Below are positions 1 through 8,481 of a DNA stretch of 46,648 bases, in pieces. Below the pieces are notes generated by a model. That model was not told the origin of the DNA. It searched no databases and worked only from the letters and a program-made list of their open reading frames with translations. The stretch comes from Deltaproteobacteria bacterium (lineage in GTDB: Bacteria; Desulfobacterota; JADFVX01). The stretch covers positions 1 to 46,648 of the forward strand of contig JAOUBX010000031.1 in assembly GCA_029860075.1 (NCBI GenBank). Direction: 5' to 3'. Position numbers and translations under genes: made by a program. Position 1 is the stretch's first letter; every line of letters starts with the position of its first letter.

Positions 1-58
1 TTTTGCTTCTTTTTTCAGGAAGTTATTTCGTTAAGGCACTTATCCGGTTTATCCGGGC

Positions 59-127
59 TGGGCGGCCTTTCTTTTGTTACTTTTCTTTGTACCCTCAAGG
101 GGCATAAATCCAGCAAAAGAAAAGTAA
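59..127 (+). repeat. Copy of an intergenic hairpin repeat also found at 41.8 and 42.2 kb
   Basis: The stretch begins with GGGCGGCCTTTCTTTTG and is followed by an A/T-rich arm, a spacer containing CCCTCAAGGGGCATAAA and a complementary arm AAAGAAAAGTA. The same layout occurs twice near 41.83-41.91 and 42.14-42.21 kb. The spacer here has the same orientation as the 42.2 kb copy and the opposite orientation to the 41.8 kb copy. No coding sequence is apparent in positions 1-274. The function is unknown; it is probably a dispersed non-autonomous repeat. Confidence 0.6.
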
Positions 128-274
128 AATTATTATGGCATAGCCTTTTAACTCTAACCCCGCCCAAAGGACGGGGATTTCAAAGATTAATTAAAGTAGC
201 GTACATATAAAAAAAGACCAAAGTCAAAACAGTCACCACTGTCATGCATTCGAGTGCGTTGACAGCTTATGCTC

Positions 275-625
275 TCAATTATAATGAGCAATCACTTTGC
301 TCACTTTGTCTGAATCATTAAAGAAAAATACTTCAACTGCTTTTTTATCAAACACTGATTTATAATAAATAGCAATTGAATCGATACTCTCGGTAACGTC
401 AATAAACTCAAAATGTAAATGGGGAACCTTTTCTAATGCGGCCTGCCAATACTGCCTGATTTTATCTTTTCCTTTTAAAGCGCCCGTATCTATTCCCAGC
501 GCTACTTTAATCATTGGAGATGTTATTGAAAAATCATCAGCATAATGATCCAATATCTTATCCAAATCATGTGAATTCCATGAATCAATCCACTTCTTTG
601 CAAAATCATTTTTATCGGGCTTCAT
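275..625 (-). CDS. SnoaL-like / NTF2-fold small protein
   Basis: This 116-residue protein has the size and pattern of the nuclear transport factor 2 (NTF2/SnoaL-like) fold: an N-terminal helix with WIDSWNSHDLDKIL followed by HYADDF, then GKDKIRQYW and a run of beta strands to the end. In such proteins a cone-shaped sheet makes a pocket that binds or isomerises small molecules, but many members have no known substrate. The ATG is preceded by a good AAAGGGA ribosome-binding site. It stands alone on the minus strand, with no operon partner inside the window. Family assignment is fairly safe; the specific function cannot be given. Confidence 0.8.
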   Translation of the reverse strand: MKPDKNDFAKKWIDSWNSHDLDKILDHYADDFSITSPMIKVALGIDTGALKGKDKIRQYWQAALEKVPHLHFEFIDVTESIDSIAIYYKSVFDKKAVEVFFFNDSDKVSKVIAHYN

Positions 626-886
626 ATTTTCCCTTTCATTTTCTTAAGACTAATCCATTAGCATGTAGTTTTCCCGATAATATCAGAAGAAAATAGCCAT
701 TACAAATTTATATTGCTGCATTTATCACTTAAGGTATGCTCTGACCTGATATTTGGCCGGATAACATTCAATATTGCCTGTTGAGGCTACAGGAAAACCG
801 GGAAGGTTCAGTCAACTTTATTACTCTTATAAAAGATCAATTCGCGCTTTCAGGAAGGAACACACAACTATCTCCTCTCCATAAAA

Positions 887-917
887 AAAGCCCGTCACCA
901 TCTCTGGTTCGGGCTTT
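887..917 (-). terminator. Rho-independent terminator downstream of the M48 protease gene
   Basis: The arms AAAGCCCG (887-894) and CGGGCTTT (910-917) are perfect inverted repeats. Read on the minus strand the hairpin is followed by a run of seven T, which fits termination of the 2804-1022 operon. The remainder of the gene-free stretch 626-1021 shows no supported gene. Confidence 0.8.
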
Positions 918-1021
918 CCATTTTTCCGTCAGTTGTTCCGCATGGGCAGAATAAACCTGCCCATCCTTGACTGCTGGAGAGCATATTTCGATTAGCTCCA
1001 TTCAGAACCATCTCCTGATTT

Positions 1022-2116
1022 TTACAAGCGCTTTTTTACCGAATCCCAGTCTATATCAAAAGGCTGAATGGAGTCTGGTTCCGGTGCCGTGGATAGTCTT
1101 TCTATCCTTTTAACGGTTGGCGGATGCGTACTTATCAGTTCGGGGATATTGCCTGAAGACGGACCTTCCAGTTCTTTTAATTTTTCAAAAAAAGAGATTA
1201 AATTAGAAGGGGATATTCCGGCCGATACCATTATTTTCACAGCGCCGTCATCAGCCTTTTTTTCCTGATCACGGTTAAAAGAAAGGCCCTCCAGGCCCGA
1301 GGCAAGTTCCGCCAGTTGAGTAATTGATGATGTGTCACCGAAAATAACGGCTATTAAAATGCTGAGCCCCGCTTGTCTCAGCAGCTTTTCTATGCCGTGC
1401 CGCTCCAAAACATGGGTAAGTTCATGAGCAAGCACACCGGCCACTTCTTCCGCTTTTTGGGAACGTTTAATAAGTTCCGACGTGACGATAAGGTAGCCCC
1501 CGGGCAAGGCAAAAGCGTTTACCTGCTTTGTGTCAATAATGGACAGTTCATAGTTAATATGAGCGCCATCATGTTCATCTATGCGGTTTACGATTTTGGA
1601 AAGGGCCGCCACAACATCAGGAGAGGTAATCTTCCTTTCTCCTGTTAAAAAGTTTTCGTAAGCAATAGCCCCGATTTTCTGCTCCCATTCCAAAGGAAGC
1701 ATTCTTGTGGCAATGGGAACGAGAGAGATAATAAAAAGGTAGGAAAGTATCAAAATTCCTGCAATGGCCCCCAATAAAACAGGAACACGCCTTTTTTCCA
1801 CTTTATCGTTTTTTTGCCGCTGCGTTGAGAGCGTACTTACCTTTGAAAGGAATGAGGGTGACCCGGGAAGGGCAGCAAGATGTGAAAACATCTGTTCATC
1901 ATTACAATAGATGAAGTTCCGCCCTTCCTTGTCTGTCCATGAAATTTCAAGGGTAGTGGCGCTATCTCCCTTAAGCTTGAAATCAGCAAATTGAAAGGGA
2001 ACATGCTTTCTCTTTCCATGGGGAAACTCGATTTCAACATCTGTTCCCGGATAGATAAGCAGTGTTGCGCTTTCTTTTTCTTTCTCTAAATAATAAACAA
2101 CTTTACAACGATGCAA
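1022..2116 (-). CDS. M48 family membrane-anchored zinc metalloprotease
   Basis: With a TTG start at 2116 the product is about 364 residues. The first 75 or so form a small beta-rich domain like the one preceding many bacterial M48 peptidases. One membrane segment lies at about 110-133. The catalytic zinc motif HELTH is at about 231-235, in the sequence AGVLAHELTHVLERHG, and a downstream EKKADDGA supplies the third zinc ligand typical of the family. M48 proteases of this type degrade misfolded envelope proteins. An ATG frame start at 2233 would overlap the upstream AIM24-like gene by 112 bases; TTG at 2116 lies just behind that gene's stop and has AAAGGAT upstream, so I prefer it. The gene is probably co-transcribed with the AIM24-like gene. 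Confidence 0.88.
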   Translation of the reverse strand: MHRCKVVYYLEKEKESATLLIYPGTDVEIEFPHGKRKHVPFQFADFKLKGDSATTLEISWTDKEGRNFIYCNDEQMFSHLAALPGSPSFLSKVSTLSTQRQKNDKVEKRRVPVLLGAIAGILILSYLFIISLVPIATRMLPLEWEQKIGAIAYENFLTGERKITSPDVVAALSKIVNRIDEHDGAHINYELSIIDTKQVNAFALPGGYLIVTSELIKRSQKAEEVAGVLAHELTHVLERHGIEKLLRQAGLSILIAVIFGDTSSITQLAELASGLEGLSFNRDQEKKADDGAVKIMVSAGISPSNLISFFEKLKELEGPSSGNIPELISTHPPTVKRIERLSTAPEPDSIQPFDIDWDSVKKRL

Positions 2117-2120
2117 CTTA

Positions 2121-2804
2121 TTATCCTTTTGCCGGAATAAACTGCTTGACCCAGGAACCGAATCCGGGAGAGTTTCTGGTTTGGATATATACGTCCCCGG
2201 GCCCCTCGAAGCGACAAACCAGTCCTTCGCCACTGGTAAAACTGGAAATCCAGCCCTTGGAAGCCTTTTCTATTTTATAGTTTGAATTAGCGCTCCAGGC
2301 TACCATGTGGCTATTGTCGATAATCTTCACTTCACCCGGAGCAAGACTCAGTTTCATAATGCCGCCATAGGTGCTTACAACAACTTTACCCGCTCCTCCA
2401 AGGCGCATAACAAAAAAACCCTCGCCCGAGAATAAACCTTTCGTCAGGTTTTGCGCTTTTGTTGATACGGTAACGCTATCTTCAGCAGCAAGAAAGCCAT
2501 CTTTCTGAAGAATATACTCTTCAGAACCATCAAGCTCCAGGATTGCCATTTCACCGGGGTAGGCCGATGCAAGCATGGCGTCTCCATCACCTCTTTCTGC
2601 TTTAAGAGTCTGGAAAAACAGTGATTCCCCTGCAAGCAGTTTACGCGCCAGGCCACCGATAATTCCACTTTCCATCTTTGAGTTAACATCAAGCGTGTCA
2701 CTCATCGTAATCATCGCCCCTGACTCCGCCTTTATTGATTCACCTCGTTGCAGTGAAACATTCAGTGTTGCAAAAGCGCCTTTACTAATAATGTTAAAAT
2801 CCAT
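2121..2804 (-). CDS. AIM24 / TIGR00266 family protein
   Basis: This 227-residue protein matches the AIM24 family (double-stranded beta-helix; the bacterial TIGR00266 group). Typical features are the opening with short strands, the phrase ESGAMITMSD near residue 28, and repeated GG-rich turns such as GEGFFVMRLGGAGKV around 130. The family is widespread and its biochemical role is unsettled; the name comes from a mitochondrial protein linked to membrane organisation. A very strong AAAGGAGGA ribosome-binding site precedes the ATG. The M48 protease gene starts within a few bases of its stop, which suggests translational coupling and a shared envelope-related role. That role is inference. Confidence 0.88.
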   Translation of the reverse strand: MDFNIISKGAFATLNVSLQRGESIKAESGAMITMSDTLDVNSKMESGIIGGLARKLLAGESLFFQTLKAERGDGDAMLASAYPGEMAILELDGSEEYILQKDGFLAAEDSVTVSTKAQNLTKGLFSGEGFFVMRLGGAGKVVVSTYGGIMKLSLAPGEVKIIDNSHMVAWSANSNYKIEKASKGWISSFTSGEGLVCRFEGPGDVYIQTRNSPGFGSWVKQFIPAKG

Positions 2805-2987
2805 ACTATCCTCCTTTTCATGTTAGTTTATTAGATTAACAAGTAACGCCGGCCCCTGAAGGGCTGGACGGCAAAGCCTGTTCCGCCGCATGCGCCAAAG
2901 CCGGGAAGGACAATGGCGAACTCCGGAAATTGAATAATATCCCCGGAACCGGGTTCCGTCCAATGCCGGCATTGCCGGATTTTTAGC

Positions 2988-3299
2988 TTACTCTCCCAAC
3001 ATTATTGAGGGCTTGCCCCTTTGTTTATCGATATCTATAGAAACATGATTTCCAGGCAGAGCAAATGCGCCTTTGCCCATGAAAAAAAATGACCACTTAT
3101 TTTTATCGTATTTATCAGTCACAGTTAATTCAAAATGCTTAAGTGGCCCATAGTTCAGCTTTAAAAACTCATTTTTGGCAATCTCTTCCGCATTTTTTTT
3201 GCTAATCAAATCACGCTGTTCAAGGGTTCTAATATCAGGGCCATTACAACTATTTATGAAAAGTGAAGTGACAAATAGCAGCGCAAAAAATAATCTCAT
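2988..3299 (-). CDS. Small predicted lipoprotein of unknown function
   Basis: This 103-residue protein has a basic start, a hydrophobic core and the lipobox-like FINSC around residues 14-18, so it is probably a lipoprotein anchored after cleavage before Cys18. The mature part has an Asn/Lys-rich helix followed by the beta-type segment KNKWSFFFMGKGAFALPGNH, a pattern reminiscent of small PepSY-like or YdgH-like periplasmic domains, but I cannot assign a family. It lies in a minus-strand run between the AIM24 gene and the GDYXXLXY gene, with a gap of roughly 90 bases to the latter and 180 to the former. Confidence 0.6.
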   Translation of the reverse strand: MRLFFALLFVTSLFINSCNGPDIRTLEQRDLISKKNAEEIAKNEFLKLNYGPLKHFELTVTDKYDKNKWSFFFMGKGAFALPGNHVSIDIDKQRGKPSIMLGE

Positions 3300-3388
3300 A
3301 ATAAATACCGCTTTGAAATAACAAGAACAACAAAGAACTGTTTGATCACCTTACTCATCATTAATTGCCATCATAAGAGAGCCAGACC

Positions 3389-3901
3389 TTATCTGCCTAT
3401 GACATCTTTTATACGGGCCGCGCCGCTATCGGACACCATGAGTACTGCAATGCCTCCATGCCGAAGGTCCTTCTCCAGAACCAGGGCCTCCTTTTTCGGC
3501 GCAAAAAAGGCCTCAATCCCATATTTAACTCTGTAGGAATCCCTTCTGTATCTTCCATTCTCTACTCGTCCCCGCAAATAAATACCACTGCCGGGTGCAA
3601 CAAGTGAAACGTCTGAAAGTTCATAGATGTCATTATCTCCCGCTTTGAGTGATATATAGATTATTTCACCATTTCTCGGGACTTTGGCGTCGGGAAAATG
3701 ACTTGATTTGATACGGGAAAACTCATATCTTAATCGCGCATAATTCCCTCTGAACATTGATCGGGGGTCTACGGGAACAGTCTTTACCTTGATTTCACTT
3801 CCTGTCCACAATGGGATTGCAGCGCTGACATAGATACCGCTTAAAACAAGAAACTGAAAAAAAATTGCTATTGCTAAACCTGCGCCGACCTTACTTTTCA
3901 T
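3389..3901 (-). CDS. GDYXXLXY domain membrane protein
   Basis: About 170 residues from the ATG at 3901, which overlaps the stop of the upstream DUF2157 gene in an ATGA arrangement. A longer frame to 3967 exists but would sit inside that gene. An N-terminal hydrophobic segment (about 6-28) anchors the protein. The family motif appears as FRGNYARLRYEF at about 46-57, with the usual Asp replaced by Asn (GNYxxLxY). The rest is a beta-rich extracytoplasmic domain. The GDYXXLXY and DUF2157 families are commonly encoded side by side, and here they are translationally coupled, so they probably form one membrane complex. The molecular function is not known. Confidence 0.85.
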   Translation of the reverse strand: MKSKVGAGLAIAIFFQFLVLSGIYVSAAIPLWTGSEIKVKTVPVDPRSMFRGNYARLRYEFSRIKSSHFPDAKVPRNGEIIYISLKAGDNDIYELSDVSLVAPGSGIYLRGRVENGRYRRDSYRVKYGIEAFFAPKKEALVLEKDLRHGGIAVLMVSDSGAARIKDVIGR

Positions 3902-5205
3902 GCGGCTTCTCTCCCGGGTTCGTAGTTTTTCCAGTACTTTGCAGCGCCGAGCAGCACGATGGCACAAACCATAAACAGCAATGCGCCACCAATATAATCG
4001 CCAATTAAATCAATATAACGCATGAAGGCCGTTAACAGTATAGACAGCACACCAAGAAAAAAGTAATGAGACATGCCATTTTGTATGCCCCTTAGAATCA
4101 GCCAGATACCGGTGGTGATAAGGGCGAGGTTGTAAATGATCTGGAAATATACAGCATGATCCCTATTTCCTGAAACCAAAACAGCGATAATTGATATCAA
4201 ATAAAAAGGCATTATATAGATTGCCCTGTTTATTCTTTCAGCCTTATAAGCCAAAAACAATGAAAAACCTGAAATTACGGCGATAATTATCCACATTGAC
4301 ATTGTGTGTTCCCAATTTGCTCTGATCAGCCTTCGCCAGGGTTGTTCAAAGCTCATTATAAACATCAATATCAGTCCGAATCGCAAGGTCCAGACTGCCA
4401 GTACGGCGGCGTAATCTTTAGCAACGACGGATTGCCTCCCCTTCAGCCAATGGCTAAACATATAGGCAAAAATAAACAATGCTGCACTAACAGGCAGGTG
4501 TTCAGCATGAAATGAATAGTAATTACCTTGACGCCAGTATTCTGCAAGCGAATATTCAACCCAAAAACCAATAGACGCCACTGCCGTTAAAAAAAGACCG
4601 ATACTCTGTTTTCCGCGGTATAAAACAAGCAAAGCGCCTAAAATAAATAAGGGGAAAAGGGCGGGGTAAAAGCCCATATCAAGTTCCAGATAAAACCAGA
4701 GCATCCCCAGCAAGGTGCTTTGCAAAGCAATCCATGGGCTGTTAATCAATATAGCGATAGGTAAACAACCTGTGGCCCACCAAAATACCCCATCCGGCAT
4801 ATGTTCACCGAGATGGTATATCTGAGCAATTAATATAATCGAGGCGCCATAAAAAAGGTTGCCTAATAAAAAAACACCTGTGGCAGCGCTTTTTTCACGG
4901 GACAAGTATTTTCTTAAGGCAATTCCCTGCGTTCCCACTGTCAGCACGATTAGACCCCACATTCGCACTGCGCGGGGGATATTATCCCAATTAGCGCCAA
5001 TGAGAGTGATAACTGCCAGGCCGATAAAGAGATATCCCAGGGCAACAAGAACGTTATAACCGAGTGAACGATTTTTTACCTGATCGTAATCGACACCGTA
5101 ACGCCGACATATTTTTTCTGCCTGTGATTGCGTTATAATATCTTCCGAAACCCATTCAGAGGCTTCCCTGGCAATATCATTTTTCAGCAATCGGATTAAA
5201 CGCAT
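3898..5205 (-). CDS. DUF2157 domain multi-spanning membrane protein
   Basis: This is a 435-residue protein. The first 60 residues are soluble and helical (SEDIITQSQAEKICRRYG), followed by about ten to twelve hydrophobic segments to the C-terminus. The soluble helical start followed by LGYLFIGLAVITLIGANWD is characteristic of DUF2157. The ATG has GAGGA six bases upstream. It is the first gene of a two-gene unit with the GDYXXLXY protein. The architecture suggests a sensor or transporter-like membrane protein, but no activity has been established for the family. Confidence 0.87.
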   Translation of the reverse strand: MRLIRLLKNDIAREASEWVSEDIITQSQAEKICRRYGVDYDQVKNRSLGYNVLVALGYLFIGLAVITLIGANWDNIPRAVRMWGLIVLTVGTQGIALRKYLSREKSAATGVFLLGNLFYGASIILIAQIYHLGEHMPDGVFWWATGCLPIAILINSPWIALQSTLLGMLWFYLELDMGFYPALFPLFILGALLVLYRGKQSIGLFLTAVASIGFWVEYSLAEYWRQGNYYSFHAEHLPVSAALFIFAYMFSHWLKGRQSVVAKDYAAVLAVWTLRFGLILMFIMSFEQPWRRLIRANWEHTMSMWIIIAVISGFSLFLAYKAERINRAIYIMPFYLISIIAVLVSGNRDHAVYFQIIYNLALITTGIWLILRGIQNGMSHYFFLGVLSILLTAFMRYIDLIGDYIGGALLFMVCAIVLLGAAKYWKNYEPGREAA

Positions 5206-5595
5206 TAATTCCTCTTCACTTTTCCTTCAATTCTTTTTCCCCATCTGTCTACTCCCCTTTAAATCTTCTTGATATATGTTTATACCTTAATCAGGCGGGT
5301 TTTGCAAAGGGGAAGAACATGTTATGAGTTGCGGTTTAAGAAAAACGCCCCGGCCTTCCCCTGCTGAAAATGTCTCTTATGAGCAACAAAACAATTCATA
5401 ACAGGCTTTCGCTGTCGCTCATAAGGAGAGACCTCTTTTGACAGGGCTTATTCTATTCTTCTTTTAAGTGACAATCTCCAACAAATATCATATCAGTTGA
5501 GTAATAAGTCATTTCTGTTGATTGTTTTTTTGAAAATGATTTATTAGAATGCACATCTAAGATTCATCCATCCTGCTTAGTAAACATCACAGTGA

Positions 5596-5790
5596 CATAT
5601 AAGATATTCAGAGTACCCCATCGAGCGTGCGGCGGACACAGCTGTTTCTGCAATAAATGCAGGAAAGTGTGTTGTCCTTATTGCGCTCATGCCATGGGAA
5701 AGTCTTGATCTGCCGAGAGGCGTGACCATCTTTGATGGCTTCTATTGGGATTCCGAATCTGCAAAGAAGGGCACCCACAGAGTTTCATAA
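5596..5790 (+). pseudogene. Unidentified coding remnant in the 5206-6020 gap
   Basis: Between the divergent DUF2157 gene and the 6021 gene there are 815 bases. Within them one plus-strand frame (5596-5790) reads like real protein: it contains VSAINAGKCVVLIAL, MPWESLDLPRGVTIF and FDGFYWDSESAKKG before a TAA. It has no start codon or ribosome-binding site and is cut off by a stop at 5593. Its base composition is clearly richer in G+C than the flanking A/T-rich DNA. I read it as the 3' end of a lost gene; I do not recognise the family. Elsewhere in the gap there is an imperfect inverted repeat (5372-5384 with 5417-5432) and otherwise nothing I can support. Confidence 0.4.
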
Positions 5791-6020
5791 ATATTAAGAA
5801 AGGAGGGTGGTGTCTGATTTAAATCAAAATAACAATCTCTATTATTCGACCCGGGTCAGCGACCGGACTCGATAGATAAAAGCGAAATCCGGTTATCAGA
5901 TTATTCTCCAAACTTTCACCGGGTCTGCGCTTGCTGCGTCCGGCAGATAAGCACGATGGCATTATTTTTTAATACGGTTCAAAAAATATATTTATATCAA
6001 TTACAAAGGAGAAATAAAAA

Positions 6021-6764
6021 ATGAAATATACCCGATTACTTATTGCTGGAATCCTCTGTTTGTTTACAGCTTTTACAACCCATGCAGCGCCCCCCGGCAA
6101 TGTGCCTGCCGCATCGCAGGCCGCCCTCGGTATCAGACCTATTGATGCGCTGCAGGCACAGATAAACCAATTATTTGCATCTGTTACCTCATTGGAAGAA
6201 CGTGTAACGATTACCGAGCAAAGCATTCAGTCATTAAAGGCTCAAGCCGCATCCCTGCAGCAACAGATTTTGGATAATGACGGCGATATTGCCTCACTTG
6301 AGACAGAGCTTGCCGCTGCCATGGCCATGATCTATAAACTGGAGCAGGAATTAGCTCAACTTGAGCAAGTTGTGGCCTTAAAACAAAATATTATTTCGGG
6401 CACCTGTCCTGATGGCGAGTATATTCAGGAAATCAATGAAGACGGCAGTGTCGTATGCAGTGTTGACGCCGGGGCCAATGGTATTGAACAGTTCTCAATC
6501 TACAAAAGTTATTACTTAAAAGATTGTTTTTGTTTATGGGTTGATTGCAATCCTTGCCTAACAGTGCCCGCAGCGACAATCTATGCTACATGCCCCACAG
6601 GAACAACTATTTCCGGTGGCGGTTATACTGCAGGGCCATGGGTAGGAGTAAGCTCCAGCCGCCCTAACGGTAATAGCTGGGCTGTGTCAGCTGCTATTGC
6701 GCCTCTGTTCATGTTTATAGGTGGTGAAATTATTACTCACGCCAACTGCATAGCGCCGAGATAA
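6021..6764 (+). CDS. Secreted coiled-coil protein with Cys-rich C-terminal domain
   Basis: 247 residues. Residues 1-22 are a clear signal peptide ending THA, so cleavage gives a secreted or periplasmic protein. Residues 40-122 are a long coiled coil rich in Gln, Leu, Glu and Ala (for example QINQLFASVTSLEERV). A short segment CPDGEYIQEINEDGSVVC follows at about 132-149, then a C-terminal domain with several Cys and a Gly/Ser-rich sheet (CPTGTTISGGGYTAGPWVGV). The layout resembles secreted fibre or stalk-type proteins with a coiled-coil stem and a disulfide-stabilised head. The start has AAAGGAG upstream and a strong terminator follows, so it is a single-gene unit. The function is not identified. 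Confidence 0.75.
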   Translation: MKYTRLLIAGILCLFTAFTTHAAPPGNVPAASQAALGIRPIDALQAQINQLFASVTSLEERVTITEQSIQSLKAQAASLQQQILDNDGDIASLETELAAAMAMIYKLEQELAQLEQVVALKQNIISGTCPDGEYIQEINEDGSVVCSVDAGANGIEQFSIYKSYYLKDCFCLWVDCNPCLTVPAATIYATCPTGTTISGGGYTAGPWVGVSSSRPNGNSWAVSAAIAPLFMFIGGEIITHANCIAPR

Positions 6765-6780
6765 CCAGTTTGTCCTTTGC

Positions 6781-6818
6781 AAAAAGGAGGGGTTGGTCAA
6801 GCGCAACCCCTCCTTTTT
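6781..6818 (+). terminator. Rho-independent terminator after the secreted coiled-coil gene
   Basis: Perfect 15-base arms (6781-6795 and 6804-6818) with an eight-base loop, ending in a T run. It lies 17 bases behind the stop at 6764. Because the left arm begins with five A, it could also terminate minus-strand transcription. Confidence 0.9.
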
Positions 6819-7020
6819 TAACAAGGAATGAAATCAGGGCCCCTTATGCGTAAAAGGTAAAAACGGTTTCAACTGCCCATTAGAGCAAAATATCGGGACA
6901 CGGATCTGCACAGATTTCACGGTTTGGCGAGAGATTGGAGTAATTCCTTTCCATCACAGAGCACATGGCGCCCGCAGAGCATAAAAGCGCTGGAAGGAAA
7001 AAAAAGCGTAAATTTTCATT

Positions 7021-7902
7021 TCAAACCAGTCTTATCAATGTCACTTCAGGGGGGCAGTTCAATCTCAAAGGCAGCAGCAGGTGACCGATACCCCGGCTTA
7101 CATAGGTCTGCCGGGCGCCGTCACGAACCAGGCCTGCCCTGTACTTCTGGCCGTATTTTGAAGGAATAACAGGCTGACCGATAAGAGGAGCGACGATCTG
7201 GCCTCCGTGGGTATGGCCGGAGACAACAAGGTCGATGCGCTCACCGAGAAGGTCGATCTCTTCATTGATATCAGGATTATGACTCAAAAGAATCTTGACA
7301 GGCCAATTATCAAGTCCCTTGTATGCCTTGCCAAGAGAACAACCTGGAGACCAGTAGTCATCAACCCCCAGCAGATGAATAATTTCACCACCTTTTTCGA
7401 TTGTCACACTTTCATTGCGCAGCCATTTGACTTCAAGTTTTTTTTCAAACCCTGTCATGATAGTTTCAAGGGCCGTCGGGCCGCTCCAGAAGTCATGGTT
7501 TCCAAGAACGCCGTAGATTCCGAGAGGCGCCTTTAACCCTGACAGGGCCTCTATAGATTCATCGAAATGCCTCCTGTTAAATTCACCGATATGGCCCGAA
7601 AGAAATTTTGTCGATCCCGAAACAAAGTCACCCGTTAAAAAGATGAGGTCCGGCTTTTGTGACATGACCAGCCGGGCCGCATTGCTAAAGAGCTTGTTGC
7701 TGACAATAGCTGATGCATGGAGATCAGTCAGCTGCGCAATTTTTAATCCACGAAAACTCTCGGGAAGGCCGTCAATTTTAATTTTATTGTCAGACAGTTC
7801 CATATGCAGGGGAGTCGTATTATAAAAACCCTTGCCTGCACCGAGAATTACCACTCCCCGAAAACCGTTAACAATGACTTTTCGCCGCGTCCACTTTTTC
7901 AT
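7021..7902 (-). CDS. Metallophosphoesterase (YkuE/LpxG-like)
   Basis: 293 residues with the full set of calcineurin-like phosphoesterase motifs: TDLHAS (D60, H62), TGDFVSG (D92), GNHDFW (N135, H136), LLSHNPD (H208) and SGHTHGGQ (H230, H232). These ligate two metal ions. The N-terminus carries TRRKVIVNGF followed by a hydrophobic stretch, resembling a twin-arginine signal or membrane anchor as in YkuE-type enzymes. Relatives hydrolyse phosphodiesters or UDP-diacylglucosamine in lipid A synthesis; the substrate here cannot be inferred. The ribosome-binding site is weak. The gene stands alone on the minus strand. Confidence 0.88.
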   Translation of the reverse strand: MKKWTRRKVIVNGFRGVVILGAGKGFYNTTPLHMELSDNKIKIDGLPESFRGLKIAQLTDLHASAIVSNKLFSNAARLVMSQKPDLIFLTGDFVSGSTKFLSGHIGEFNRRHFDESIEALSGLKAPLGIYGVLGNHDFWSGPTALETIMTGFEKKLEVKWLRNESVTIEKGGEIIHLLGVDDYWSPGCSLGKAYKGLDNWPVKILLSHNPDINEEIDLLGERIDLVVSGHTHGGQIVAPLIGQPVIPSKYGQKYRAGLVRDGARQTYVSRGIGHLLLPLRLNCPPEVTLIRLV

Positions 7903-8481
7903 AAGCTGAAATTACCATTGACGATGGATTTATCTAATTAGGTATTATTCTAATGAATCATTGCATTCATTGCGTGGCCTGTCAAGTGAGGAACGATCGG
8001 AATAAGGAGGGTTTGATAATTCGCCTGGAGGGAAGAGCTTGCGCTCAATTGCAGGTTGCAGTTGATGGCCTGGAAAAAATTTATCACAGAGAAAAACAAC
8101 GAAATGAGATCCCCCTTCGCAGGAATAGCTAATCTTTTAACCGGGAAAAAAGGGCAGAAAGCCCACGTTATAACTTTGTCAAGGAATGGGCCGCTGCCTT
8201 TATTATTGTTTTCGCAAAAGCTTATTGAATATGAAAACTATTCATGTCTTTCAGGTAAAATCATAGTTATATCAAGCATTGAGTCAATAGAAAAACATGG
8301 CAAAAGAGAAAGGCAAGGAGGCTTTTGCCTCTACTGGAAGGAGAAAACCCTTGCCACAGACTGCTTTCCTGTCATGGCGTAAAAAATCCTTAAAAAGGGG
8401 TATTAATATTGCAAAAACTTCTTTCCATATTAAACTTTAAATTATTGAATAACCCAAAAATCCATTGAAAGGGAAAACAAA
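7903..8481 (+). other. Gene-free stretch upstream of the protease lipoprotein gene
   Basis: A frame of about 100 codons exists at 8056-8382, but it has no good start, no ribosome-binding site and no recognisable domain, so I do not call it. The last 100 bases are A/T-rich and probably contain the promoter of the gene at 8482, although no clear -35/-10 pair with proper spacing can be defended. Confidence 0.4.

Noticed and set aside
2850..2930. Possible c-di-GMP (GEMM) riboswitch, because of a GGACGGCAAAGCC segment
   Set aside because: The second half of the consensus is missing and no plus-strand gene follows.
5372..5432. Inverted repeat as a terminator
   Set aside because: The stem is imperfect with a 32-base loop and lacks a T run on either strand next to a gene end.
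8056..8382. A 108-codon frame upstream of the protease lipoprotein gene
   Set aside because: TTG start, no ribosome-binding site, no domain and irregular composition.
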